From positions 1 to 15,903 of the forward strand of contig JACDAZ010000338.1 in the NCBI GenBank assembly GCA_013695175.1: a stretch of 15,903 bases of DNA, written 5' to 3'. Below are positions 1 to 7,998 of this stretch, piece after piece (the stretch's first letter is position 1; each line of letters begins with the position of its first letter). The stretch comes from Flavisolibacter sp. (lineage in GTDB: Bacteria > Bacteroidota > Bacteroidia > Chitinophagales > Chitinophagaceae). The notes under the pieces were generated by a model. The model was not told the DNA's origin. It saw only the letters and a list, made by a program, of their open reading frames with translations, and did not search any database. The translations under genes and the position numbers were made by a program.

Positions 1-1
1 G

Positions 2-481
2 GCGGTAACCGAATTAAGTAACATATTACGTAGTAGTTTAAAAGCAGAAAGGGGAGAGACTGTCCCTTTTGGAGATGAATTAAAAATTGTAAAAGATTAC
101 CTGGCACTGGAGAATATGAGGTTTGAAGACAGGCTAACAGTAGAATATGAAATTGATGAAGAAACACTGGACTTACAGGTGCCGCCTATGATGCTTCAAA
201 CTTTGGTTGAAAATGCTATTAAACATGGCATCAGCAAGCGTATGAAGGGAGGATTAGTAAAAGTGATTTCAGAGTTTAAAAATGAATACCATTTATTGGC
301 TGTACAAAATTCTGGTGAGTTGAAAGGTGTCAATAAAAATGGTTTTGGATTATCCAGCACACAGGACAGGTTACAACTTCTTTTTGGAGAAAAAGCAAAA
401 TTTCAAATAAAACAAATAGAGCCATCTTGCGTAGAAGCAAAAGTTTTAATACCGGCATCTTTAAAAACAATTAATACATGA
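2..481 (+). CDS. LytS-type sensor histidine kinase, C-terminal part (5' end outside window)
   Basis: The frame is open from the window edge to TGA at 479-481, giving 159 residues with no start inside. It covers the end of the His_kinase (LytS/YehU) domain and the ATPase domain. Visible are the stretch after the missing phosphoacceptor histidine (LSNILRSSL, then a conserved YLALENMRFEDR), the N box ENAIKHGI and the glycine-rich NGFGLSSTQDRL. This family autophosphorylates on histidine and passes the phosphate to a LytTR regulator; members are usually membrane-bound through an N-terminal part not seen here. The stop overlaps the next gene by ATGA, so translation of the pair is probably coupled. 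An internal ATG at 116 is not the true start, because the domain continues upstream of it. The signal sensed cannot be told from this fragment. Confidence 0.92.
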   Translation, partial: AVTELSNILRSSLKAERGETVPFGDELKIVKDYLALENMRFEDRLTVEYEIDEETLDLQVPPMMLQTLVENAIKHGISKRMKGGLVKVISEFKNEYHLLAVQNSGELKGVNKNGFGLSSTQDRLQLLFGEKAKFQIKQIEPSCVEAKVLIPASLKTINT

Positions 482-1215
482 AAGCAATCATTATTGATGA
501 TGAACGTTTAGCACGTGCAGAGCTGCGCAGGCTGTTACAGGAATTTCCGGAAATAGAAGTATTAGATGAAGCATCAAATGCTGATGAAGGTATTTCTAAA
601 ATAGAGGCATATAATCCTGATCTTATTTTTCTAGATATACAAATGCCCGGAAAAACAGGTTTTGATTTACTGACGGAATTAGACAAAACACCTCATGTAA
701 TCTTTACTACTGCTTACGATGATTATGCTTTAAAAGCTTTTGAAGTAAATGCCCTGGATTACCTGTTAAAGCCTGTAGAACCTAAAAGGTTAGCAGATGC
801 CATTCAAAAACTATCTTCAATAGAACATGCCAATCATAATAATTATTCTACTTATGTTCCATCAGAAAATAAATCCTTGCTTTCAGAGCACGACCAGGTA
901 TTTGTAAAAGATGGCGAAAGATGCTGGTTTGTAAAACTGAATGAAATAAGGCTGTTTGAAAGTGTTGGTAATTATGCAAAGGTTTTTTTCGGTAATAACA
1001 AGCCATTGATATTAAAATCACTGAACTCACTTGAAGAAAGGCTGGATGAAAAAATATTCTTTCGTGCCAACAGGAAGCATATTGTAAACCTGCGCATGAT
1101 AGAAAAAATAGAGCCATATTTTAATGGTGGTCTATTGCTTGAACTTAAAGGAGGAGAAAAAATTGAAGTTAGCCGCAGGCAAACTGTTAAGTTCAAAGAA
1201 ACAATGAGTTTATAA
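478..1215 (+). CDS. LytTR-family response regulator
   Basis: This 245-aa DNA-binding regulator is the partner of the kinase it overlaps by 4 nt (ATGA). The receiver domain spans about residues 1-120. It shows the acidic pocket D7-D8, the phosphoacceptor D53 in FLDIQMPG, the switch threonine T77/T78 in FTTAY and K98 in LLKPV. A linker follows, then a LytTR domain at about 137-243 beginning FVKDGERCWFV and including a typical FRANRKHIVNL stretch. The family binds direct repeats as dimers and often controls surface, exopolysaccharide or peptidase functions. The next gene starts 15 nt downstream on the same strand, so an operon is likely, and the secreted peptidase may be a target or just a passenger. 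All receiver key residues are present, so it should be phosphorylatable. Confidence 0.95.
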   Translation: MKAIIIDDERLARAELRRLLQEFPEIEVLDEASNADEGISKIEAYNPDLIFLDIQMPGKTGFDLLTELDKTPHVIFTTAYDDYALKAFEVNALDYLLKPVEPKRLADAIQKLSSIEHANHNNYSTYVPSENKSLLSEHDQVFVKDGERCWFVKLNEIRLFESVGNYAKVFFGNNKPLILKSLNSLEERLDEKIFFRANRKHIVNLRMIEKIEPYFNGGLLLELKGGEKIEVSRRQTVKFKETMSL

Positions 1216-1230
1216 TCTTTAATCTTACTA

Positions 1231-2511
1231 ATGAAGAATTACTTTTTATTGATAGCTTTTATAGCTAACATATCTGTTTTTGCACAAAACAAATCAAACA
1301 TAATAAATGTAGCAGAAGTGGAAAGAATTATTACCACACTTGCTTCAGATGATATGCAAGGGAGAAGGGCCGGAACTCCATCAATAGATAAAGCTGCAGG
1401 TTTTATAGAACAGGAATTTAAAAAAGCAGGCTTACAACCTTTAAATGGCACAAGTTATTTGCAGCCTTTTACTATGCTCAGGCCAAAGCAAAAAGAAGTT
1501 AAAGCAGAATTAGATGATGTACAGATAGATGCTAATCGTGTGGTGATTATTACTTCAAAAAATGATTTAAAAGTCAACGAAAAATCAGGGTATAAACAGC
1601 ATACAATTAATGGAGCAGATGGGGCCGATATTCAAAGCTTTTTTACAAAGGCAAGAAATATTGTAGCAGCCAATGAAAATACTGTTGTATTTGTAGATCA
1701 ATCTTTATCGGCTCATTTTTCAAGGCTACCAAATTTAAAACGACAGATATTTAGTTCTTCTGACATCATTTTTGTTTTAGGAAGTTTTACAAAAGAGTTT
1801 ACTATAAAGGCAGAACATGATTTTGATGAAATAAAATATGCCAATGTAATAGGTGTATTACCCGGTAAATCAAATTCCAAAGAGCAGGTAATATTTTCTG
1901 CTCATTACGATCATATGGGTATAGGTAAAGCTGTTAATGGCGACAGCATATACAATGGTGCTAATGATAATGCTTCCGGCACAACTGCTGTAATATTATT
2001 AGCCAATCATTTTAAAGCTTTAAACAACAATGAAAGAACATTGGTTTTTGTTGCTTTTACTGCAGAAGAAATGGGAATGTTCGGATCGCAATTTTTTTCA
2101 AAGCAAATAAATCCGCAGGATGTGGTGGCCATGGTAAATATTGAAATGATTGGAACAGATTCAAAATTTGGTAAAAACTCAGCTTTTATCACCGGTTACG
2201 AAAGATCTGATCTTGGAAAAATATTACAAAAAAATTTAGAAGGTTCGGCGTTTTCAATTCATCCTGATCCTTACCCGGATTTGCAATTATTTTATCGTTC
2301 GGACAATGCTACACTGGCACGCCTGGGTGTGCCTGCACATACAGTATCTACTTCTAAAATGGATGTGGAGCCACATTATCATAAAGTGTCTGATGAAGTA
2401 TCTACACTTGATCTGCAGAACATGACAGAGATTATTAAAGCCATAGCAGAAAGTACAAAATCATTGATCAATAAAAAAGATGCACCTTCAAGGGTGTCGG
2501 GTGAAATGTAA
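1231..2511 (+). CDS. Secreted M28-family zinc metallopeptidase
   Basis: This 426-aa protein has a Sec signal peptide: Lys near the N terminus, a hydrophobic stretch at residues 4-17 and a likely cleavage after VFA or VFAQ. It should be exported to the periplasm or outside. Residues 24-200 are a less conserved N-terminal region and the M28 catalytic domain runs from about 204 to 410. The two-zinc site can be followed: H225 in SAHYDH, bridging D246 in NGANDNASG, catalytic E279 and ligand E280 in FTAEE, an acidic ligand at E305 in NIEMIG (many relatives have Asp here), and H384 in the HYHKVSDE segment. M28 enzymes are mainly aminopeptidases, and specificity cannot be read from the sequence. It follows the LytTR regulator by 15 nt. 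Its TAA stop touches the stop of the convergent gene with no base between. No terminator is visible after it. Confidence 0.92.
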   Translation: MKNYFLLIAFIANISVFAQNKSNIINVAEVERIITTLASDDMQGRRAGTPSIDKAAGFIEQEFKKAGLQPLNGTSYLQPFTMLRPKQKEVKAELDDVQIDANRVVIITSKNDLKVNEKSGYKQHTINGADGADIQSFFTKARNIVAANENTVVFVDQSLSAHFSRLPNLKRQIFSSSDIIFVLGSFTKEFTIKAEHDFDEIKYANVIGVLPGKSNSKEQVIFSAHYDHMGIGKAVNGDSIYNGANDNASGTTAVILLANHFKALNNNERTLVFVAFTAEEMGMFGSQFFSKQINPQDVVAMVNIEMIGTDSKFGKNSAFITGYERSDLGKILQKNLEGSAFSIHPDPYPDLQLFYRSDNATLARLGVPAHTVSTSKMDVEPHYHKVSDEVSTLDLQNMTEIIKAIAESTKSLINKKDAPSRVSGEM

Positions 2512-3267
2512 TTAAACTTTTACCGGAACAGAATGAATAGCTGCAGCAATTTCAGATATCAGTGAAGGATCTTTTTCTATTGCATTACCTACAACAATTA
2601 CATCGGCACCTGCCTTGCAATTGAGGTATGCTTTTTCAGCATCTCTTATACCTCCGCCAACTATTAGAGGTACATCAATATTTTGTGCTACAGAATAAAT
2701 CATTTCTTCATGAATGGCTTTTTTTGCACCGCTGCCTGCATCCATATATATCAATTTCATTCCCAGCATTTCACCTGCCATGGCAGTACATAATGCAATG
2801 TCTGCTTTATCAGAAGGAATAGGCGTTGCATTGCTGATATAGGAAACAGTTGTTGGTGCTCCACCGTCAACAACCATGTATCCTGTTGATATAATCTCCA
2901 GTCCACTCTTTTTTACAAAAGGAGCAGAAATAACATGCTGACCAATCAATAATTCTGGATTTCTTCCGGAGATAAGTGATAAATATAAGAGTGCATCTGC
3001 ATACTTACTTATTTGTGATGGACTACCGGGGAAAAGTAATAACGGAATATCGGTTTGTTTTTTTATAGCAATAATGCAACCATCCAAATGATCAGTTACA
3101 ACAAGACTTCCGCCAACAAAAATATAATCGGCTTTGGATTCAACTGCTAACCGGATTACATTATTTAAAGCACCATCATCAACTTTATCAGGATCTAATA
3201 AAATAGCAAATGATTTCTTTCCATTTCTTTTCTTATCAACCAAAGAATTGTATACGCCTATCTTCAT
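2512..3267 (-). CDS. Geranylgeranylglyceryl phosphate synthase (GGGPS/PcrB family)
   Basis: A 251-aa TIM-barrel prenyltransferase expected to join sn-glycerol-1-phosphate to a long isoprenyl diphosphate through an ether bond, the first committed step of archaeal-type lipids. Family marks are ILLDPDK at 22-28 with Mg-binding D25, FPGSP at 79-83, SGRNPELLIGQHV at 100-112, YMDAGSGA at 174-181, the phosphate loop GGGIRD at 204-209 and VGNAIEKDP at 226-234. The length suits the GGGPS group that includes archaeal and Bacteroidota enzymes, rather than shorter Firmicutes PcrB; this grouping is from general resemblance. The product chain length (C20 or other) is not decided by sequence alone. No partner genes (DGGGP synthase, G1P dehydrogenase) lie in the window. 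The upstream gap to the DUF2490 gene is 77 nt on the same strand. Confidence 0.93.
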   Translation of the reverse strand: MKIGVYNSLVDKKRNGKKSFAILLDPDKVDDGALNNVIRLAVESKADYIFVGGSLVVTDHLDGCIIAIKKQTDIPLLLFPGSPSQISKYADALLYLSLISGRNPELLIGQHVISAPFVKKSGLEIISTGYMVVDGGAPTTVSYISNATPIPSDKADIALCTAMAGEMLGMKLIYMDAGSGAKKAIHEEMIYSVAQNIDVPLIVGGGIRDAEKAYLNCKAGADVIVVGNAIEKDPSLISEIAAAIHSVPVKV

Positions 3268-3344
3268 TTATAAATCAATGTAGTACAAAAATGCAAAACT
3301 TTTGCCATTGGATGCTTATTCTGCCATAAATGGCTTGCAAATGA

Positions 3345-4121
3345 TCATAATCTTTTATATAAAGCCAATTGTGCAATATGATTATTTATAAAACTGGTTC
3401 TTGTTGATGTGTATTGATTCATATAACCTGCTTCAATATCAATTTTACCCGGCAACCTGTATCCCAATGCCAGGTACAACCTGTTTTGATCAAAAGTTTT
3501 TCCATTAACAGCTTCCTGCTTTGCAATATTTAAAAAAACTTCATCTTGTAAAGCAAAGAACAAACCTTGTGAAAATGCATTTCTATTTTGTAATGGAACA
3601 ATATTCCTGATAAAATAACGGAAGCGATGACTGGTATTTCTGTCAATGATTTGTAACCTGTTATTTTCAATTGCAGTAATAGGTAAAAACCTTTGTTCTA
3701 ACCTAAACCGGTGAGCAGTTGAAATAGTATTTATTTTATGAGAAACAATAAATTGTTCCCATATTCTATGTTCAGTTACATAGCCGGTTACTTCTTGCAT
3801 CGTTCTCCGGTTTTCTATAAATCCATATCCGGCAGTTGCTAACATGAATGGATTTAAATGATAGTTTAATCCGGGGCGTAATAAAACAGTTTGAATATTT
3901 TTTATTTCATCTGTACTGCGCAATTGAGCATCAAAATGTAAACTTGTTTTATTACTTAATTTAAATGTATTGAAGGAAGCCAGCCAACCGGTATTTTGCA
4001 CCTGTGCATATGCGATAGATGACGTTTTCATTACGATAATCAATAAACAATATCTGAAGAAAGTACTCATTCTTCTTAATAACACAATTTCTTCTTTCTG
4101 CCAAAACTTTTTTTGAATCAT
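3345..4121 (-). CDS. DUF2490 family protein, probable outer-membrane beta-barrel
   Basis: Up to 258 aa. The body is rich in alternating aromatic/polar strands, and the RFRLEQRF and HRFRYFIRN stretches and the closing LGYRLPGKIDIEAGYMNQY are typical of DUF2490 proteins of Bacteroidota, thought to be outer-membrane barrels of unknown role. Two starts compete. The far ATG at 4121 gives an unusually long charged leader. The ATG at 4070 (residue 18) gives a normal signal peptide, MSTFFRYCLLIIVM then a cut near AYA-Q, and has a purine-rich AAGAAG just before it. I prefer 4070. It ends in TGA at 3345-3347 and lies 77 nt before the GGGPS gene, so the two may be co-transcribed. The function is not known; a link to ether lipids would be speculation. 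Confidence 0.82.
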   Translation of the reverse strand: MIQKKFWQKEEIVLLRRMSTFFRYCLLIIVMKTSSIAYAQVQNTGWLASFNTFKLSNKTSLHFDAQLRSTDEIKNIQTVLLRPGLNYHLNPFMLATAGYGFIENRRTMQEVTGYVTEHRIWEQFIVSHKINTISTAHRFRLEQRFLPITAIENNRLQIIDRNTSHRFRYFIRNIVPLQNRNAFSQGLFFALQDEVFLNIAKQEAVNGKTFDQNRLYLALGYRLPGKIDIEAGYMNQYTSTRTSFINNHIAQLALYKRL

Positions 4122-4190
4122 TTTTTCTTTTTAAGATTAACTATAGCTCATATTCAGTACCCGCCTGCTTAGAATATTTTTTCACTTTGT

Positions 4191-4208
4191 TTATCCACAA
4201 CGGTGGAT
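4191..4208. promoter_or_regulatory. DnaA-box inverted pair upstream of the ribonucleotide reductase gene
   Basis: Positions 4191-4199 read TTATCCACA, a perfect match to the strong DnaA box. TATCCAC at 4192-4198 and GTGGATA at 4203-4209 are perfect 7-nt inverted arms around AACG; the second arm read on the minus strand (4202-4210) matches the box at 7 of 9 bases. It lies about 100 nt before the nrdJ start. In E. coli, DnaA binds upstream of nrdAB and affects its transcription; a similar role here is inference. A simple hairpin or another repressor's operator are alternatives. Confidence 0.45.
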
Positions 4209-4217
4209 ATTTCAATC

Positions 4218-4248
4218 TTTATTTTATGGATAGACAAAGATATTTTCG
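4218..4248 (+). promoter_or_regulatory. Possible promoter of the ribonucleotide reductase gene
   Basis: TTTA at 4218-4221 and TATTTTCG at 4241-4248, spaced by 19 nt, each differ by one base from the Bacteroidota promoter consensus (TTTG and TAnnTTTG). Transcription would begin near 4255, leaving a leader of about 55 nt. The match is imperfect, so this is a weak call. Confidence 0.3.
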
Positions 4249-4309
4249 TCGTCAGCCTCCCCAAACATTTCGAACCAAAACTCATTAACGAACCTTCAAA
4301 TTCATTATT

Positions 4310-7300
4310 ATGGCCAGTGAAAAACATGCAGCACCTAAAGGACTTAAATTTCAGCGTAAATACACTAATGAAGATGTAAATGTCTTTGATCAGTTTGAAT
4401 ATGACTACAGAACTTCAATTATACGAAATCCAAGTGGAGAAGTTGTATTTGAAATGAACAATGTGGAGGTGCCGAAGCAGTGGAGCCAGATAGCCACAGA
4501 TATCCTTGCACAAAAATATTTTAGAAAAGCAGGTGTGCCGCAGCCGGACGGTTCTTCAGGTAGAGAAACTTCTGCCAAACAAGTAGCACATCGTATGGCT
4601 AATTGCTGGAAAGTATGGGGCGAACGTTATGGATATTTTCATTCAGAAAAAGATGCTCTGGTTTTTTATGAAGAGCTGGTTTATTCAATTTTAAACCAAA
4701 TGTGTGTTCCAAACTCACCTCAGTGGTTCAATACAGGTTTGCATGAAAGCTATGGTATTAAAGGAAAACCCCAGGGACATTACTATGTAGATCAGGTTGA
4801 TGGGGAATTAAAAAAGTCTACATCAGCATATGAACGCCCACAACCACATGCCTGTTTTATTTTAAGTGTTAATGATGATCTGGTCAATGAAGGTGGCATC
4901 ATGGATTTATGGGTTCGTGAAGCAAGAATTTTTAAATATGGTTCAGGTGTTGGAACCAATTACTCCAACATACGTGGAGAAGGAGAAAAATTAAGTGGCG
5001 GTGGTACATCGAGTGGATTAATGTCATTTTTAAAAATAGGGGACAGGGCAGCAGGTGCTATCAAAAGCGGTGGAACAACCAGGCGTGCAGCTAAAATGGT
5101 ATGTCTTGATCTGGATCACCCGGAAGTAGTGGATTTTATCAATTGGAAAGTTGAGGAAGAGAAAAAAGTAAGTGCATTGATTTCTGCCGGATATGCCAGT
5201 GATTATGAAGGGGAAGCCTATAAAACAGTAAGTGGTCAGAATTCAAATAACTCACTTCGTATTCCTAATTCATTTTTTGAAAAATTGGAGAAGGGCGAAG
5301 ATTGGGAATTAACGGCACGTTCAGATGGACGTGTAATGAAGAAAGTGCCATCGCAGGAGTTGTGGAATCAGATTTCATATGCTGCCTGGCGTTGTGCTGA
5401 TCCGGGAACGCAATACAATACAACCATTAATGAATGGCACACTTGTCCTGAAGGTGGAGAAATAAGAGCTTCTAATCCTTGTTCTGAATACATGTTTTTA
5501 GATAATACAGCATGTAACTTGGCCAGTGCCAACCTGATGAAGTTTTTTGACCTCGAAAAAAATCATTTTGATGTAGAAGGGTTTGAATATGTGTGCAGGC
5601 TTTGGACTACAGTATTGGAAATTTCAGTATTGATGGCCCAATTTCCCTCAAAAGAAGTAGCGCTATTAAGTTATGAATATCGTACGCTTGGTTTAGGTTA
5701 TGCCAACCTTGGTACCATGCTTATGGTAAGTGGTATTCCGTATGACAGCGAACAGGCACGTGCTATAGCCGGTGCCATAACAGCTATCATGACCGGTACA
5801 TCATATAAAACATCTGCAGAATTAGCAAAAACATTAGGTGCCTTCCCACGATTTGAAGAAAACAAGGAGCATATGATGCGTGTTATGCGCAATCACAGGT
5901 TAGCAGCTTACGATGCGGACAGCTATGAATCATTAAGTGTAAAACCACAGGGTTTAAAAGTAAAATATTGCCCTGACTATTTATTAAAAGCTGCCTGCAA
6001 AGCCTGGGATGATGCAGTGGAACTGGGTGAAAAATATGGTTATCGCAATGCACAATCCACTGTTATTGCACCAACAGGTACTATAGGGTTGGTTATGGAT
6101 TGTGATACTACCGGAGTTGAACCTGATTTTGCATTAGTGAAATTTAAAAAACTATCGGGAGGTGGGTATTTTAAGATTATTAACCAGTCAGTACCGGCAG
6201 CACTTAGAAACTTAAAATATTCAGAAAAAGAAATTGATGCCATTATAAAATACACTGTGGGTGCAGGCACATTTGCAGGGGCTCCTTTTTTAAATCATCA
6301 ATCATTAAGTGAAAAAGGATTTATAGCTGAAGAAATTAAAAAATTAGATGCGGCTGTAACTAGTGCCTTCGAAATTGGTTTTGTATTTAATGTTTATGCT
6401 TTAGGTGAAGAGTGTCTGCAACGTCTTGGTTTTACACCGGAGCAATATTTCAATTTTGAATGGAGTTTGCTGGAAGCACTTGGATTTACAGATGAAGAAA
6501 TAGAAGCGGCTAACGATTATGTATGTGGAACCATGACAGTTGAAGGGGCTCCTCATTTAAAAAAAGAACACCTGGCTGTATTTGATTGTGCTAATAAAAA
6601 TGGGAAAAAAGGCGAGCGTTTTATTCATGCGCATGGCCATATTCGTATGATGGCAGCTGCGCAACCATTTATCAGTGGTGCTATTTCAAAAACTATAAAC
6701 CTGCCAAACGAGGCTAAGGTTGAAGAAATTGCTGATTCTTATTTATTGAGCTGGCAGCTGGGATTAAAAGCATGCGCCTTATATAGAGACGGATCTAAGT
6801 TATCGCAACCATTAAGTAATAAATCAGATAAGAAAAAGAAAACAGAAGAAACTGTAGAAACTACAGAAACAATAGTGGAGAAGCATGAAGTAAATACTGT
6901 TTCCAATATTGTTGATATGTCAAAACTTACAATTGTTGAATTGTTAGATGAAGTTCAAAAACGTGTACAGGCTTCACCCGATACCAACCTTAAACGTGAA
7001 CTTGCCAGTATAGTTGAACGCAGAGCATTACCTGCGAAAAGAAGAGGGGTTACACAAAAAGCAAAGATTAACGGACAAACCATTTTCTTACGTACCGGTG
7101 AATATGCAGATGGAACAGTAGGAGAGATCTTTATAGATATGGCAAAGGAAGGTGCCACCATGAGAAGTATGCTGAACTGTTTTGCTATTTCCGTTTCTAT
7201 AGGAATGCAATATGGTGTTCCTCTTGAAGAATATGTAGAGAAATTTGTTTTCACCAGGTTTGATCCTGCAGGTTTTGTAGAACATCCTAATATTAAATCA

Positions 7301-7675
7301 ACTACCTCTATAGTTGACTTTATTTTCCGTGCACTTGGTTATGAATATTTAAACAGAACAGATCTTGTACATGTTTTAGACAAACCGGAAGTAATGAATA
7401 CCGGTGATGAAGATTGGGCAGTAAATACTAATGTTGAAGGTGAAATTGCAAAGCAACCTGAACTTTCAAACCTACGAATCGTTGCTGCCACATCTGTGAG
7501 TGTAAAAACACAAAAGCAGGTTACTAAAACAGAAACAAATATTGGTGCTGTAAATGCTGCTGCTAAAAGCATGCAGAGCGATGCTCCTTCATGTAATGTT
7601 TGCGGTCATATAACAATGCGCAGTGGCACTTGTTATAAATGTTTAAACTGCGGTAACAGTATGGGTTGCAGCTAA
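4310..7675 (+). CDS. nrdJ: Adenosylcobalamin-dependent (class II) ribonucleoside-diphosphate reductase
   Basis: This 1121-aa enzyme reduces ribonucleotides to deoxyribonucleotides using a B12-derived radical, so it needs neither oxygen nor a separate radical subunit; no nrdB, nrdD or nrdG is nearby. The barrel holds the redox pair C182 (HACFILSV) and C402 (TACNLAS), and the active-site triad N389-C391-E393 in SNPCSE. The substrate-phosphate motif PTGTIG lies near residue 590. After the barrel comes a charged linker at about 830-870 rich in K, E and T, then a TSCPD-type domain at about 911-1010. The tail carries a cysteine cluster (C1095, C1098, C1108, C1111, C1114, C1120) that probably binds zinc and/or supplies the thiols that re-reduce the active site. 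ATG at 4310 is the first in frame and fits the family. No cobalamin riboswitch is evident in the 188-nt upstream gap. A strong terminator follows. Confidence 0.96.
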   Translation: MASEKHAAPKGLKFQRKYTNEDVNVFDQFEYDYRTSIIRNPSGEVVFEMNNVEVPKQWSQIATDILAQKYFRKAGVPQPDGSSGRETSAKQVAHRMANCWKVWGERYGYFHSEKDALVFYEELVYSILNQMCVPNSPQWFNTGLHESYGIKGKPQGHYYVDQVDGELKKSTSAYERPQPHACFILSVNDDLVNEGGIMDLWVREARIFKYGSGVGTNYSNIRGEGEKLSGGGTSSGLMSFLKIGDRAAGAIKSGGTTRRAAKMVCLDLDHPEVVDFINWKVEEEKKVSALISAGYASDYEGEAYKTVSGQNSNNSLRIPNSFFEKLEKGEDWELTARSDGRVMKKVPSQELWNQISYAAWRCADPGTQYNTTINEWHTCPEGGEIRASNPCSEYMFLDNTACNLASANLMKFFDLEKNHFDVEGFEYVCRLWTTVLEISVLMAQFPSKEVALLSYEYRTLGLGYANLGTMLMVSGIPYDSEQARAIAGAITAIMTGTSYKTSAELAKTLGAFPRFEENKEHMMRVMRNHRLAAYDADSYESLSVKPQGLKVKYCPDYLLKAACKAWDDAVELGEKYGYRNAQSTVIAPTGTIGLVMDCDTTGVEPDFALVKFKKLSGGGYFKIINQSVPAALRNLKYSEKEIDAIIKYTVGAGTFAGAPFLNHQSLSEKGFIAEEIKKLDAAVTSAFEIGFVFNVYALGEECLQRLGFTPEQYFNFEWSLLEALGFTDEEIEAANDYVCGTMTVEGAPHLKKEHLAVFDCANKNGKKGERFIHAHGHIRMMAAAQPFISGAISKTINLPNEAKVEEIADSYLLSWQLGLKACALYRDGSKLSQPLSNKSDKKKKTEETVETTETIVEKHEVNTVSNIVDMSKLTIVELLDEVQKRVQASPDTNLKRELASIVERRALPAKRRGVTQKAKINGQTIFLRTGEYADGTVGEIFIDMAKEGATMRSMLNCFAISVSIGMQYGVPLEEYVEKFVFTRFDPAGFVEHPNIKSTTSIVDFIFRALGYEYLNRTDLVHVLDKPEVMNTGDEDWAVNTNVEGEIAKQPELSNLRIVAATSVSVKTQKQVTKTETNIGAVNAAAKSMQSDAPSCNVCGHITMRSGTCYKCLNCGNSMGCS

Positions 7676-7715
7676 AGATATTTTGCAGGAAAAACCGCAA
7701 AGTACCCGAAATTCA

Positions 7716-7743
7716 AAAAGTCCCGCATTGAGGCGGGACTTTT
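7716..7743. terminator. Bidirectional intrinsic terminator
   Basis: A perfect 11-bp stem: AAAAGTCCCGC at 7716-7726, a 6-nt loop, and GCGGGACTTTT at 7733-7743. The GC-rich core is flanked by A and T runs, so it can stop transcription both from nrdJ (+) and from the convergent 60-aa protein gene (-), whose stop lies 24 nt away. Confidence 0.9.
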
Positions 7744-7766
7744 GCTATAATGTGAAAAAGAAGAAT

Positions 7767-7949
7767 TTATTTACCGCCCAGCATATTATCAATAGCACCC
7801 TGGAGCATAGGGTATTTTTCAACAATAAAATCTTTAATAGTTTCCAAAACCTTTTTTGCCTGGTCATCAGAAAGATTAGCATTTGATTTTAAACGCTCTA
7901 CCAGTTCACCAACTTGTTCACCGCTATTATCAGTATTAAATCCAAACAT
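7767..7949 (-). CDS. 60-aa protein of unknown function, downstream of clpX
   Basis: I do not recognise this family. The protein starts MFGFNTDN, has a glycine/acid-rich head, and then appears to form two amphipathic helices (about residues 10-24 and 28-45) with a KYPML break and a glycine-rich end, MLGGK. It has no signal peptide, no membrane segment and no cysteine, so it should be a small soluble acidic protein. It begins 49 nt after clpX on the same strand with no terminator visible between them, so it is probably co-transcribed, and it ends at the shared terminator. Coding quality (clean ATG, proper spacing between neighbours, no overlap) supports a real gene. A role as a Clp adaptor or regulator is only a guess from position. 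Confidence 0.75.
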   Translation of the reverse strand: MFGFNTDNSGEQVGELVERLKSNANLSDDQAKKVLETIKDFIVEKYPMLQGAIDNMLGGK

Positions 7950-7998
7950 AGAATATAATTAAAAATTAAAAATTTGTATTTACAACAGATGTGACCGA

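Noticed and set aside
3323..3334. GCCATAAATGGC palindrome between the DUF2490 and GGGPS genes
   Set aside because: The arms are only 5 nt in AT-rich DNA with no T run in the right place, so it is too weak to call a terminator or operator.
4122..4309. Cobalamin riboswitch or NrdR boxes before the B12-dependent reductase
   Set aside because: I looked for a B12-box-like core and for paired NrdR-type palindromes and saw neither; only the DnaA-box pair and a weak promoter stand out.
6790..6930. Intein or fusion junction in the long ribonucleotide reductase
   Set aside because: The extra length is a low-complexity charged linker followed by a TSCPD domain and a cysteine tail, a known arrangement in class II enzymes; no intein motifs are visible.
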